Shown here one piece after another: positions 1 to 5,876 of a stretch of DNA of 5,876 bases. The first letter of the stretch is position 1, and each line of letters starts with the position of its first letter. This stretch comes from Chitinophagaceae bacterium (GTDB lineage Bacteria; Bacteroidota; Bacteroidia; Chitinophagales; Chitinophagaceae). The stretch is from positions 24,051-29,926 of the forward strand of contig DMPB01000100.1 in the NCBI GenBank assembly GCA_003456175.1, in the 5' to 3' direction. A program made the position numbers and the translations under genes. The notes beneath the pieces are model-generated. The model had not been told where the DNA came from and did no database searches. It worked only from the letters and a program-made list of their open reading frames with translations.

Positions 1-686
1 TCCATGTTAACCTCGGTAACCAATTGTTGTGCTTCACGCATGCGCTGTACATCTTCGCCGATGGTAGTTGCAAAAGCGTTAAACTCTTGCCCCAGCGTCA
101 TCGGAACGGCATCTTGCAATTGTGTACGCCCCATTTTTAGTACGCTGGCAAATACCTGCCCCTTCTTATAAAAAGCTTGCTGCAATGCTGCTAAAGCGGT
201 TACAAAACCATTGATTTTAAAATACACAGCTAAGCGAAATGCCGTTGGGTAAGCATCGTTGGTACTTTGGCTACAGTTAACATCGTTATTAGGGTGCAGG
301 TATTCGTATTGCCCTTTTTTGTAACCCATATACTCTAGGCCAATGTTGGCAATTACTTCATTCACATTCATATTGCAGCTTGTGCCTGCACCGCCTTGTA
401 TCATATCACTCACAAACTGATCTAGGTATTTTCCGGCAATCAGTTCATCGGCAGCAAAACAGATAGCATCTTTTTTAATAGCATCGAGCACACCACACTC
501 GTAGTTGGCCAATGCTGCTGCTTTTTTAACCATAGCAAAGGCTTTGATGAACAAAGGTTCTTTGCTAATAGGTATGCCGGTGATGCTAAAATTTTCAAGT
601 GCTCTTAGTGTTTGCACACCATAATACACTTCGTTAGAAAGTGTTCGGTCGCCTAAAAAGTCGTGTTCAATGCGGGTTGTTGTCAT
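1..686 (-). CDS. aspA: Aspartate ammonia-lyase (aspartase), N-terminal half, cut by window edge
   Basis: Catalyses reversible deamination of L-aspartate to fumarate and ammonia in the cytoplasm, linking amino-acid catabolism to the TCA cycle. I translated 228 codons from the ATG at 684-686. The protein opens MTTTRIEHDFLGDR and follows E. coli AspA closely throughout: YYGVQTLRALENF (about 21-33), QGGAGTSCNMNVNEV (97-111, containing the substrate-binding Thr of the GTS motif), SQSTNDAYPT (139-148, the conserved Ser-Thr-Asn) and KMGRTQLQDAVPMTLGQEF (184-202). Gln after GRT matches E. coli aspartase, whereas fumarases have GRTH, so aspartase is favoured over class II fumarase. The family is about 470 residues long, so roughly half is missing, including the mobile SSIMPAKVNP loop that carries the catalytic serine. 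No Shine-Dalgarno is visible. The gene is downstream of rho on the same strand, but a strong terminator separates them, so it is probably transcribed on its own. Confidence 0.95.
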   Translation of the reverse strand, partial: MTTTRIEHDFLGDRTLSNEVYYGVQTLRALENFSITGIPISKEPLFIKAFAMVKKAAALANYECGVLDAIKKDAICFAADELIAGKYLDQFVSDMIQGGAGTSCNMNVNEVIANIGLEYMGYKKGQYEYLHPNNDVNCSQSTNDAYPTAFRLAVYFKINGFVTALAALQQAFYKKGQVFASVLKMGRTQLQDAVPMTLGQEFNAFATTIGEDVQRMREAQQLVTEVNM

Positions 687-722
687 GGTCAAAAAATCGT
701 TATTGTGAAAGGTTATGGTAAG

Positions 723-765
723 TACCTTACGGTAAATGCGGCGCTACCACATTTACCGTAAGGTA
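723..765. repeat. Perfect 16-bp inverted repeat in the aspA leader
   Basis: The arm TACCTTACGGTAAATG at 723-738 is exactly complementary to CATTTACCGTAAGGTA at 750-765, around an 11-nt loop (739-749). The structure ends 36 nt before the aspA start codon and lies beyond the rho terminator. No T-run follows it on the minus strand, so it is not a standard intrinsic terminator. It could be a leader RNA hairpin, an operator for a dimeric regulator, or a paired (BIME-like) form of the repeat described at 741-770. The structure is certain from the sequence; the function is not. Confidence 0.85.
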
Positions 766-770
766 GGTAT
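741..770 (+). repeat. REP-like hairpin repeat, copy 1 (upstream of aspA)
   Basis: This 30-bp segment matches 2755-2784 at about 23 of 30 positions with no gaps: both begin GCGCTAC, share CATTT, and share CCGTAAGG. The core here is TACC-GTAA-GGTA, a small hairpin with a GNRA-type loop when read on the plus strand. The corresponding core in copy 2 is TGCC-GTAA-GGCA, so an A-T pair is replaced by a G-C pair. The near edge is about 55 bp upstream of the aspA start. It overlaps the right arm of the larger inverted repeat at 723-765. Confidence 0.6.
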
Positions 771-779
771 AAAAGCGGT

Positions 780-814
780 AAAAAATAATGTCGCAACGCT
801 ACGCGTTGCGACAT
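780..814 (-). terminator. Intrinsic terminator of rho
   Basis: On the minus strand a 12-bp perfect stem (788-799 paired with 803-814; GTCGCAACGC with GCGTTGCGAC, plus AT closing pairs) with a 3-nt loop is followed directly by TATTTTTT (787 down to 780). It starts 23 nt past the rho stop codon. The plus strand has no T-run after the stem, so it acts only on leftward transcripts. It should insulate aspA from rho read-through. Confidence 0.9.
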
Positions 815-837
815 GTATGTAATGTTAACTACATGTA

Positions 838-2709
838 TTAGCCATTCATGCTAGCCAAAAACTCTTCGTTGCTTTTGGTGCCACGCATACGCTTGAGCAA
901 TTCGCTCATGGCTTCTTCGGTGTTCATATCGTTAATGTATAAACGTAAGATGTTCATGCGTTGTAATACTTCTTTTTCAAGGAGCAAATCATCGCGGCGA
1001 GTGCTGCTACCCACTAAATCAATCGCAGGGAAAATGCGTTTGTTGGCTAAGCGACGATCAAGCTGTAATTCCATGTTACCAGTACCTTTGAATTCTTCAA
1101 AAATCACTTCATCCATTTTACTACCTGTATCAATTAATGCGGTAGCCAGAATGGTAAGAGAACCTCCGTGTTCAATTTTACGGGCTGCACCAAAAAACTG
1201 TTTCGGTTTTTGCATGGCATTGGCTTCTACACCACCACTTAACACTTTACCGCTGCTTGGTGCTACTGTGTTGTGAGCACGTGCCAAACGCGTAATACTA
1301 TCGAGTAATATCACTACATCGTGGCCACACTCTACCAAACGCTTAGCTTTTTGTAAGGCAATACTGCTTACTTTAACATGCTTTTCGGCCGGCTCGTCGA
1401 AGGTGCTAGCTAATACTTCGGCACGAACGCTACGTTCCATATCGGTAACTTCTTCGGGGCGTTCGTCGATGAGTACTACCATTAAATATACTTCGGGGTG
1501 GTTGGCCGCAATGGCATTAGCCACCTCTTTTAACAACATGGTTTTACCCACTTTAGGTTGCGCAACAATTAAGCCACGTTGGCCTTTACCAATAGGGGTA
1601 AATAGGTCCATAATACGTGTGCTGTAATTGTTGGGCGTTGTAAAGAGGTTTAATTTTTCGTATGGGAATAAGGGCGTGAGGTAATCGAAGGGTACGCGGT
1701 CGCGTACTTCTTCTGGTGTTTTGCCGTTAATATGATCTACTTTAAGTAATGCGAAATATTTTTCGCCTTCTTTCGGCGGACGAACAGTGCCCACAACGGT
1801 ATCGCCTGTTTTTAAACCAAATAGTTTGATTTGGCTCGGACTTACATACACATCGTCGGGTGAAGAGAGGTAATTGTAATCGCTGCTGCGTAAGAAACCA
1901 TAACCGTCGGGCATCATTTCTAATACACCTTCGGCTGGTATTACACCATCAAATTCAATGTTAAAAGCTGGTTCGCGGCGTGGCGGTGGTTGGTGGCGGG
2001 GTTGAAAGGGTTCTCTTTCGCGTTGTTGCTGTGGCGGTGGCGGCGGAGTTACTGTTGTTATCTCTGTTGTGTTGGTTGCAGGCTTAGTAGTAATCCCTTC
2101 GCCCATTTCAATAGCATCGATATCATCGTCGTTGCCATCTTCATCTTCACTGGTTAAGGTTAGGCCATCGGGCACACCTTCTGGTTCTGGTGTGCTGTTG
2201 AAAAGTGTGCTGGCAAAGGCAAGCATTTCTTCATCGGTACGTTCGCGGTGTGCTGGCTTAGGTGCTTGAACATTCGCATTGGGCGATGGTGTTGTAGCAG
2301 CTGCTTCTTTAACAGTATTCGATTCTTGTTTGGCGGGCTTTCTGCCACGTTTATTGTTTTGCGGAGCAGCTTCTTCTCTTTGTTTGGCTGCTTTAGCCGG
2401 CTTTTCAGTAGTGGCTTGTTCGCTATTGGTATTGCCATTGTTATCGTGAGCTGGGTCGCTCATTACAATGGCTTCTTCTGTTGCGTTGGCAGTACTCGTT
2501 TTAATAAGCTTGCGCTTGCGGGTGCGGCCATTGTTGGCATCGGCTGCATTGCTACCACCTGAAGCGATAGCTTGCTTATCGAGAATTTTATAAATAAGAT
2601 CTTGCTTTTGTAATTTCAAAGCATTGGGAATGGCCATTTGCAGGGCAATATCCATGAGTTGCTCCTGTGGCATGTCGTTCAGTTGCAGAATGTCGTACGT
2701 TGTGGTCAT
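838..2709 (-). CDS. rho: Transcription termination factor Rho with long disordered insertion
   Basis: Rho is a hexameric RNA-dependent ATPase/translocase that ends transcription of untranslated RNA. Domains in the 623-residue protein: Rho_N helical domain about 1-50; low-complexity linker about 51-250; cold-shock-type RNA-binding domain about 253-330 ([34 protein letters not shown]); RecA-type ATPase about 345-605. In the ATPase are a Walker A AQPKVGKT (383-390), IDERPEEV with the catalytic Glu (about 416), Walker B VVILLD (465-470), the Q-loop region [22 protein letters not shown], the R-loop FKGTGNMEL with its Lys (about 541), and the arginine finger in SSTRRDDLL (about 571). E. coli Rho is 419 residues; the excess is almost all linker. 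The linker has basic patches ([16 protein letters not shown]), an acidic run ([12 protein letters not shown]) and Pro/Gln/Arg-rich stretches ([12 protein letters not shown]). I chose the ATG at 2707-2709; an in-frame TTG lies immediately before it. No Shine-Dalgarno is seen. Confidence 0.98.
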   Translation of the reverse strand: MTTTYDILQLNDMPQEQLMDIALQMAIPNALKLQKQDLIYKILDKQAIASGGSNAADANNGRTRKRKLIKTSTANATEEAIVMSDPAHDNNGNTNSEQATTEKPAKAAKQREEAAPQNNKRGRKPAKQESNTVKEAAATTPSPNANVQAPKPAHRERTDEEMLAFASTLFNSTPEPEGVPDGLTLTSEDEDGNDDDIDAIEMGEGITTKPATNTTEITTVTPPPPPQQQREREPFQPRHQPPPRREPAFNIEFDGVIPAEGVLEMMPDGYGFLRSSDYNYLSSPDDVYVSPSQIKLFGLKTGDTVVGTVRPPKEGEKYFALLKVDHINGKTPEEVRDRVPFDYLTPLFPYEKLNLFTTPNNYSTRIMDLFTPIGKGQRGLIVAQPKVGKTMLLKEVANAIAANHPEVYLMVVLIDERPEEVTDMERSVRAEVLASTFDEPAEKHVKVSSIALQKAKRLVECGHDVVILLDSITRLARAHNTVAPSSGKVLSGGVEANAMQKPKQFFGAARKIEHGGSLTILATALIDTGSKMDEVIFEEFKGTGNMELQLDRRLANKRIFPAIDLVGSSTRRDDLLLEKEVLQRMNILRLYINDMNTEEAMSELLKRMRGTKSNEEFLASMNG

Positions 2710-2730
2710 CAAATAAGTATGTGTAATTAT

Positions 2731-2855
2731 CGTTAGATAAGTTGCTTTGTTACAGCGCTACAGCATTTGCCGTAAGGCATACATGAAACAAAGTGTTGAA
2801 AATTTTAGCTTGATACGATTGAAGAAAACTCGGGTAGGAAATACGCGTTAGATAA
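2731..2855. repeat. 10-bp direct repeat in rho upstream region
   Basis: CGTTAGATAA occurs exactly at 2731-2740 and again at 2846-2855. The second copy extends to CGTTAGATAACG, a 5-bp inverted repeat around a GA spacer, which is the form expected of a small dimeric operator. The two copies are 115 bp apart, about eleven helical turns. Chance recurrence is possible in an AT-rich region, and no regulator is identified. Confidence 0.35.
2745..2793 (+). repeat. REP-like hairpin repeat, copy 2, inside a larger stem (rho leader)
   Basis: The repeat unit is 2755-2784 (GCGCTAC, then CATTT, then TGCC-GTAA-GGCA at 2768-2779). It is flanked closely by complementary 7-mers, CTTTGTT at 2745-2751 and AACAAAG at 2787-2793, which would close a larger stem around it. 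The unit's near edge is 46 bp upstream of the rho ATG, in the same orientation and at about the same distance as copy 1 relative to aspA. Role unknown: a leader RNA structure, a protein-binding site, or a dispersed palindromic repeat. Confidence 0.55.
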
Positions 2856-2912
2856 CGGTACTGCTCGTTTTCTACGTGCAATAATAGGATTTTTTTTCCA
2901 AGAAAAATTTTT

Positions 2913-2924
2913 TACCGTAAGGTG
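2913..2924 (+). repeat. Core of the hairpin repeat, copy 3 (after mscS-like stop)
   Basis: TACCGTAAGGTG repeats the core of the palindromes near aspA and rho, with three Watson-Crick pairs (ACC/GGT), a T-G wobble and the GTAA loop. The flanking GCGCTAC and CATTT parts are absent. It lies 1 nt beyond the stop codon of the channel gene, and the minus strand then runs into AAAAAATTTTTC. It may be a degenerate copy or a weak 3'-end hairpin of that transcript. Confidence 0.35.
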
Positions 2925-2925
2925 C

Positions 2926-3987
2926 TCATTCTGCTTTTCCGACTTGCTTTAATTCGATGGTGCGTGTTGGATAGGCAAACTGAATGTTATTTTTATTAAA
3001 TATTTCTATAATAGCAAGGTAAACTTTATGTTGTGTTTCGACCATTAGTTTAAAGTCGGGGTCTTCCATAAAGTACACCGTTTCGAAATTAATGCTTGAA
3101 TCGGCGAGTGCTCGTAGGTGGCAACGATCGAAAGTAGCATGTAGTTGTTGTACTATAATATCTTCAATAAGGGTTGGTATGGTTTGTAAGGTTTCATGCG
3201 AAGTTTGATAGGTTACACTTACGGTAAATACAACACGCCTACGCTCTAATCGTTTAAAATTTTGGATGGTTGATTTCACCATTTCGGCATTGGGAATAAC
3301 GAGTTGTTGCCCATCTACACTACGAACATGCGATGTTTTGATACCAATTTTTTCTACGGTTCCTATGTTGCCATTGATGGTAACAGCATCGCCAACTTCG
3401 AAGGGTTTATCAAAGAAAATAACGAGGTAGCTGAATAAATCGGCAAATATGTTTTGTGTTGCTAATGCAATGGCAATACCGCCTATACCTAAGCCGGTAA
3501 GTGCTGCACCAACATTAACACCCAAGTTAGAAATAAATAATAAAAAACCTATTACCCATACAATGCCTTTTATAATGAGTAACATACTGGTTACTTGGGT
3601 AATACGTTGCTCGCTTTCGCCTTTGTGGCGCATGTATAACACTAGCGAATGGTGTAAAGAATGGTTCACAATACGTACCGCATAATACACCCATACTATA
3701 AATATTAGCGTATCAATAGTTTTATCGAGCGCTGCCGGCATACGTAGCCGGTTAATAAGCAAATAGTTGATGGTTAAATAACCGAGCGGTACAATAAACT
3801 TATCAATAGCGCTTACCAACACATCATCGAGCTCATTGGTGGTTTTGGCGGTGAATTTTTTGAGGTAGGTAATTACAAACGATTTCAGTAAATGCAGTAA
3901 CAGTCCAATCAACAGTAAGCCTGTTAATACTAACAGATAATCTAGTATGGTATTACCATAATATACTTGTTGTAACCACCGAAGCAT
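2926..3987 (-). CDS. MscS-family small-conductance mechanosensitive ion channel
   Basis: A 353-residue inner-membrane channel expected to open on membrane tension and release solutes during hypo-osmotic shock. About five hydrophobic segments can be seen: roughly 13-34, 65-80, 91-108, 133-154 and the pore-lining helix from about 158 to 192. The pore helix has the Gly/Ala-rich MscS signature (ALTGLGIGGIAIALATQNIFADLFSYLVIFF, read in parts), followed by DKPFEVGDAVTINGNIGTVEKIGIKTSHVRS, the start of the beta domain, and the conserved LVIPNAEM (about 229-236). The C-terminal alpha/beta part runs to about 347. With five segments and this length it resembles YnaI- or MscMJ-like channels more than three-helix E. 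coli MscS (286 residues). The ATG at 3985-3987 is 24 bp after the stop of the PAS gene, so co-transcription is likely. No Shine-Dalgarno at normal spacing is seen. Confidence 0.93.
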   Translation of the reverse strand: MLRWLQQVYYGNTILDYLLVLTGLLLIGLLLHLLKSFVITYLKKFTAKTTNELDDVLVSAIDKFIVPLGYLTINYLLINRLRMPAALDKTIDTLIFIVWVYYAVRIVNHSLHHSLVLYMRHKGESEQRITQVTSMLLIIKGIVWVIGFLLFISNLGVNVGAALTGLGIGGIAIALATQNIFADLFSYLVIFFDKPFEVGDAVTINGNIGTVEKIGIKTSHVRSVDGQQLVIPNAEMVKSTIQNFKRLERRRVVFTVSVTYQTSHETLQTIPTLIEDIIVQQLHATFDRCHLRALADSSINFETVYFMEDPDFKLMVETQHKVYLAIIEIFNKNNIQFAYPTRTIELKQVGKAE

Positions 3988-4011
3988 ATGTATTACTAAT
4001 TTATTACCTCA

Positions 4012-5019
4012 CTACAAGTTGTGTGCCTTATTTACTACTTGGCGAATCATACCATCGAGTTCATGCGTACTTTCTTTGAGCAGTACCCACAAATCTTCCG
4101 GTACATCTTTATGCTTGCCTTCTAATTCCAATACTTGAACTAAACCCAAGATATTGGCCAAGGGGCGGCGTATTTCATGACTTTGAATTTTGGCAATTTC
4201 TCTTAATGCAGCATTCTGTTGTTGGATTTTTAACTCATGCTCTTTTTGACTAGTAATATTACTAGCAGCAATTACAAAGCCAACATAACTGCCTTTAGTA
4301 TCGTAGGCTGGGTAGTAGCGGCGGCTAAACCAAACACTACCACCATCAGGATAGGTGAGTTTATGTTCATAATTAACTACCTCTCCCGATGCTGCCATTT
4401 GTTCTACATGAGCAATACCAATACTACGAGCCGGCTCATTAAAGTAGTTTCTGATATCATCACCAATATGATAGAACCTACCTGTCAATCGATAAATATG
4501 TGCTTGAGCAGCGTTATTTACATACTCAATCGTATAATCGGGGCGTAACAACACAATGGTATTATCGGTACTATTAATAATACTTTGCAACATGTTTTTG
4601 CTTTCGGCCAATAGTTGCTTTTGTGCTTGTAGTTCCGATACATCTTTAGAAATGCCAACAATGTATTGTGGCACTCCAGCAGCATTACGAACAACAAAGG
4701 CCTCACTCATTACATACAACTCGTTATTGCCTATTCGCAAATGTTCTTCGTACGTAATACCATTTTGTTGTTGCAAGCAAGCTTCAAAACGCTTACGAAT
4801 ATCTTGTATGGTGTATGCCGGAATAAACTCGCCAATTTCTTTTCCTATAATATCTTTTACCGCAAGGTTAAAGCGGTTTTGATAAGCTTCATTCACATAA
4901 CGCAACACTAAGTTTTCTGCGTTGCCATTCGCTTCTACCGATAAAATAAAAACAGCATCCCTCGTTTGTTCAACCAAGGTCTGATACAATTTTTGATGTA
5001 TTTCTAACTCAGGGGGCAT
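4012..5019 (-). CDS. Double-PAS protein with histidine-kinase dimerisation domain but no ATPase domain
   Basis: A 335-residue protein with no membrane segment or signal peptide, so probably cytoplasmic. PAS 1 spans about 11-128 (begins LVEQTRDAVFIL, ends YIVGISKDVSEL). PAS 2 spans about 141-258 (IINSTDNTIVLLRPDYTIEYVN, HKLTYPDGGSVWF, VGFVIAASNIT). A coiled-coil-like linker (QKEHELKIQQQNAALREIAKIQ) leads into a HisKA-like two-helix domain of about 265-331 with H-box SHEIRRPLANILG and the presumed phospho-acceptor His281. The protein ends at KAHNL: the N, G1 and G2 boxes of the HATPase_c domain are absent, and only 24 bp separate the stop from the next gene, so there is no room for a frameshifted remnant. 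It cannot autophosphorylate as encoded; it might be phosphorylated by a partner kinase, act as a scaffold, or signal by dimerisation. PAS ligand unknown. Confidence 0.85.
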   Translation of the reverse strand: MPPELEIHQKLYQTLVEQTRDAVFILSVEANGNAENLVLRYVNEAYQNRFNLAVKDIIGKEIGEFIPAYTIQDIRKRFEACLQQQNGITYEEHLRIGNNELYVMSEAFVVRNAAGVPQYIVGISKDVSELQAQKQLLAESKNMLQSIINSTDNTIVLLRPDYTIEYVNNAAQAHIYRLTGRFYHIGDDIRNYFNEPARSIGIAHVEQMAASGEVVNYEHKLTYPDGGSVWFSRRYYPAYDTKGSYVGFVIAASNITSQKEHELKIQQQNAALREIAKIQSHEIRRPLANILGLVQVLELEGKHKDVPEDLWVLLKESTHELDGMIRQVVNKAHNL

Positions 5020-5051
5020 TTGCTACGCTTGTTTCGTTTTCTAACTGCGTG

Positions 5052-5081
5052 AATATAGGAGGTTTTCGCAGCCCTTGTCAA
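5052..5081 (-). promoter_or_regulatory. Candidate promoter for the PAS / mscS-like operon
   Basis: On the minus strand TTGACA (5076-5081) and TATATT (5052-5057) are separated by 18 bp, and the -10-like box lies 32 bp before the ATG. TATATTCA also partly resembles the Bacteroidota TAnnTTTG box (two fixed positions off). The fit to a classical sigma-70 promoter is good, but that consensus is not the usual one in this phylum, so confidence is limited. Confidence 0.4.
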
Positions 5082-5111
5082 TTTGTACTCCACAATATGC
5101 CGTTATCTTTG
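5082..5111 (+). promoter_or_regulatory. Bacteroidota-type promoter of asnS
   Basis: TTTG at 5082-5085 and TATCTTTG at 5104-5111 match the -33 (TTTG) and -7 (TAnnTTTG) elements of the housekeeping sigma factor of Bacteroidota, with an 18-bp spacer close to the usual length. Transcription would begin around 5115-5120, giving a leader of about 30 nt before the asnS ATG. Its -33 element touches the -35 element of the opposing promoter. Confidence 0.7.
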
Positions 5112-5147
5112 TGTTTAAATTATCGATGTTATATTTAATAAGCAAGC

Positions 5148-5876
5148 ATGTTTAACAAAAGAACCAAAATAAAAACAGTGCTAAGTACCGAGGCCAGTGA
5201 GCAACAAATTACCGTAATGGGTTGGGTACGTAGTTTTAGAAATAATCAATTCCTTGCGGTAAATGATGGAAGCACCATACACAACCTACAAGTAGTATTA
5301 CCACTAGGCTCGCAACCAGAAGAAACTTTAAAACGGCTCACCACCAGTGCCGCCGTTAAAGCCACAGGCAAACTTATTGCCAGCTTAGGTAAGGGCCAAT
5401 CGGTAGAGTTAGTAGCAGAAAACCTCGAAATTTTAGGCGATAGCGACGGCGAAAAGTATCCGCTACAACCTAAAAAACACAGCCTTGAATTTTTGAGAGA
5501 AAAAGCACACTTACGCTTTCGTACCAATACATTTAGTGCTGTATTTCGTGTACGCAACGCTGTTGCCTTTGCCATACATCAGTTTTTTCAAGAACGTGGT
5601 TTTGTGTATTTACACACACCTATCATTACCGCTAGCGATGCAGAAGGTGCAGGAGAAATGTTCCGTGTAACAACACTTCCACTCAATGGTACCGCACCTC
5701 GCAACGAACATGGCGATATTGACTTTAAGGAAGACTTTTTTGGTAGAAGTACCAACCTTACCGTAAGCGGACAGCTTGAGGGTGAGCTTGGCGCCACTGC
5801 CTTAGGCGAAATTTATACCTTCGGCCCTACTTTCAGAGCCGAAAACAGTAATACCACCCGACACTTAGCCGAATTT
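5148..5876 (+). CDS. asnS: Asparagine--tRNA ligase, N-terminal half, cut by window edge
   Basis: A class IIb aminoacyl-tRNA synthetase that charges tRNA-Asn with asparagine in the cytoplasm. I translated 243 codons from the ATG at 5148-5150 to the window end, with the frame open throughout. An anticodon-binding OB fold occupies about 18-105 (ITVMGWVRSFRNNQFLAVNDGS, KATGKLIASLGKGQ). The family linker KHSLEFLREKAHLRFRTNTF (110-129) follows, then the catalytic core with the motif 1 region (FFQERGFVYLHTPIITASD, 146-164), EGAGEMFRVTTL (166-177), DFFGRSTNLTVSGQLEGEL (196-214) and motif 2 FGPTFRAENSNTTRHLAEF (225-243). It follows E. coli AsnS (466 residues) almost block for block. The retained ENSNT and TVSGQL blocks favour AsnS over AspS. 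Motif 3 and the C-terminus lie beyond the window. The start is supported by the promoter 36 bp upstream; there is no Shine-Dalgarno. Confidence 0.97.
   Translation, partial: MFNKRTKIKTVLSTEASEQQITVMGWVRSFRNNQFLAVNDGSTIHNLQVVLPLGSQPEETLKRLTTSAAVKATGKLIASLGKGQSVELVAENLEILGDSDGEKYPLQPKKHSLEFLREKAHLRFRTNTFSAVFRVRNAVAFAIHQFFQERGFVYLHTPIITASDAEGAGEMFRVTTLPLNGTAPRNEHGDIDFKEDFFGRSTNLTVSGQLEGELGATALGEIYTFGPTFRAENSNTTRHLAEF

Larger units (their letters stand above)
2710..2925. other. Intergenic region: rho leader and mscS 3' end
   Basis: This 216-bp non-coding stretch contains copy 2 of the hairpin repeat with an outer 7-bp stem, a 10-bp direct repeat, and a third core repeat just after the mscS-like stop. 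Positions 2890-2913 are very AT-rich (runs of T and A). On the minus strand TATTATTG (2879-2886) fits five of the six fixed positions of the Bacteroidota -7 box TAnnTTTG, but no well-spaced -33 TTTG precedes it, so the rho promoter is not assigned. No convincing intrinsic terminator for the upstream gene is seen: the only hairpins are 3-6 bp and AT-rich. Confidence 0.5.
5020..5147. other. Divergent intergenic region between PAS gene and asnS
   Basis: This 128-bp non-coding spacer separates two outward-facing genes. It holds one well-matched plus-strand promoter and one weaker minus-strand promoter whose upstream elements lie side by side at 5076-5085. No hairpin, T-box-like structure or attenuator reading frame was recognised in the short asnS leader. 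Confidence 0.6.

Noticed and set aside
848..2562. Several plus-strand open frames opposite rho
   Set aside because: They are antisense to a fully convincing Rho sequence, have no recognisable domain, and their compositions mirror the rho codons (Ser/Leu-rich).
2710..2712. TTG start of rho, one codon upstream
   Set aside because: An ATG follows immediately and gives the usual short Rho N-terminus; nothing such as a Shine-Dalgarno favours the TTG.
2890..2913. Possible intrinsic terminator of the mscS-like gene
   Set aside because: The best hairpin is six pairs, five of them A-T, and the T/A runs are not placed after a stable GC stem on the minus strand.
3218..3229. Further TTACCGTAA-type matches at 3218-3229, 5209-5217 and 5758-5767
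   Set aside because: These are inside genes and simply encode Thr-Val (ACC GTA) in conserved protein positions; they lack the flanking parts of the intergenic repeat and mostly do not form the stem.
3988..4011. Possible frameshifted remnant of a HATPase_c domain after the HisKA domain
   Set aside because: Only 24 non-coding bases separate the stop from the mscS-like start, so there is no remnant; the truncation is complete.
4858..4869. ACC-GCAA-GGT mini-hairpin
   Set aside because: It is within the PAS coding frame, has only three base pairs and lacks the GCGCTAC and CATTT flanks; treated as chance.
4237..4911. Plus-strand and alternative-frame open frames over the PAS gene
   Set aside because: They overlap the well-supported double-PAS coding frame and are Cys/Ile/Ser-rich low-quality translations with no domain.
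5246..5797. Two minus-strand open frames of 69 and 109 codons
   Set aside because: They lie opposite asnS, whose translation matches E. coli AsnS throughout; no family resemblance is seen in the antisense products.

Overview
The window looks like chromosomal DNA from a member of the Bacteroidota, possibly near Chitinophagales/Sphingobacteriales. The class-level guess is an inference from four observations: Rho carries a long disordered insertion of the kind known in this phylum; the start codons lack Shine-Dalgarno sequences; the asnS promoter has the phylum's TAnnTTTG -7 box; and the H-box of the PAS protein (SHEIRRPLANILG) is of a type common there. The DNA is moderately AT-rich. I see no transposase, phage gene, CRISPR array, tRNA or rRNA.

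Layout, left to right. Positions 1-686 (minus) hold the N-terminal half of aspartate ammonia-lyase (aspA), cut by the window edge. Positions 687-837 are intergenic, with a perfect 16-bp inverted repeat in the aspA leader and a strong intrinsic terminator for rho. Positions 838-2709 (minus) hold the complete rho gene. Positions 2710-2925 are the rho upstream region, with a second copy of the hairpin repeat seen before aspA. Positions 2926-3987 (minus) encode an MscS-family channel. Positions 4012-5019 (minus) encode a PAS-PAS-HisKA protein with no ATPase domain, only 24 bp upstream of the channel gene and probably in one operon with it. Positions 5020-5147 are a divergent promoter region. Positions 5148-5876 (plus) hold the first 243 codons of asnS, cut by the right edge.

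The genes are mostly core functions (aspartate/fumarate metabolism, transcription termination, asparaginyl-tRNA synthesis) plus a small sensory/osmotic pair. I found no clear new multi-gene system. Three points deserve a second look. First, a short palindromic repeat lies about 50 bp upstream of both aspA and rho, in the same orientation, with a compensatory base-pair change between the copies. Second, a histidine-kinase-like protein without a catalytic domain is coupled to a mechanosensitive channel. Third, Rho has a disordered linker of about 200 residues between its N-terminal and RNA-binding domains.
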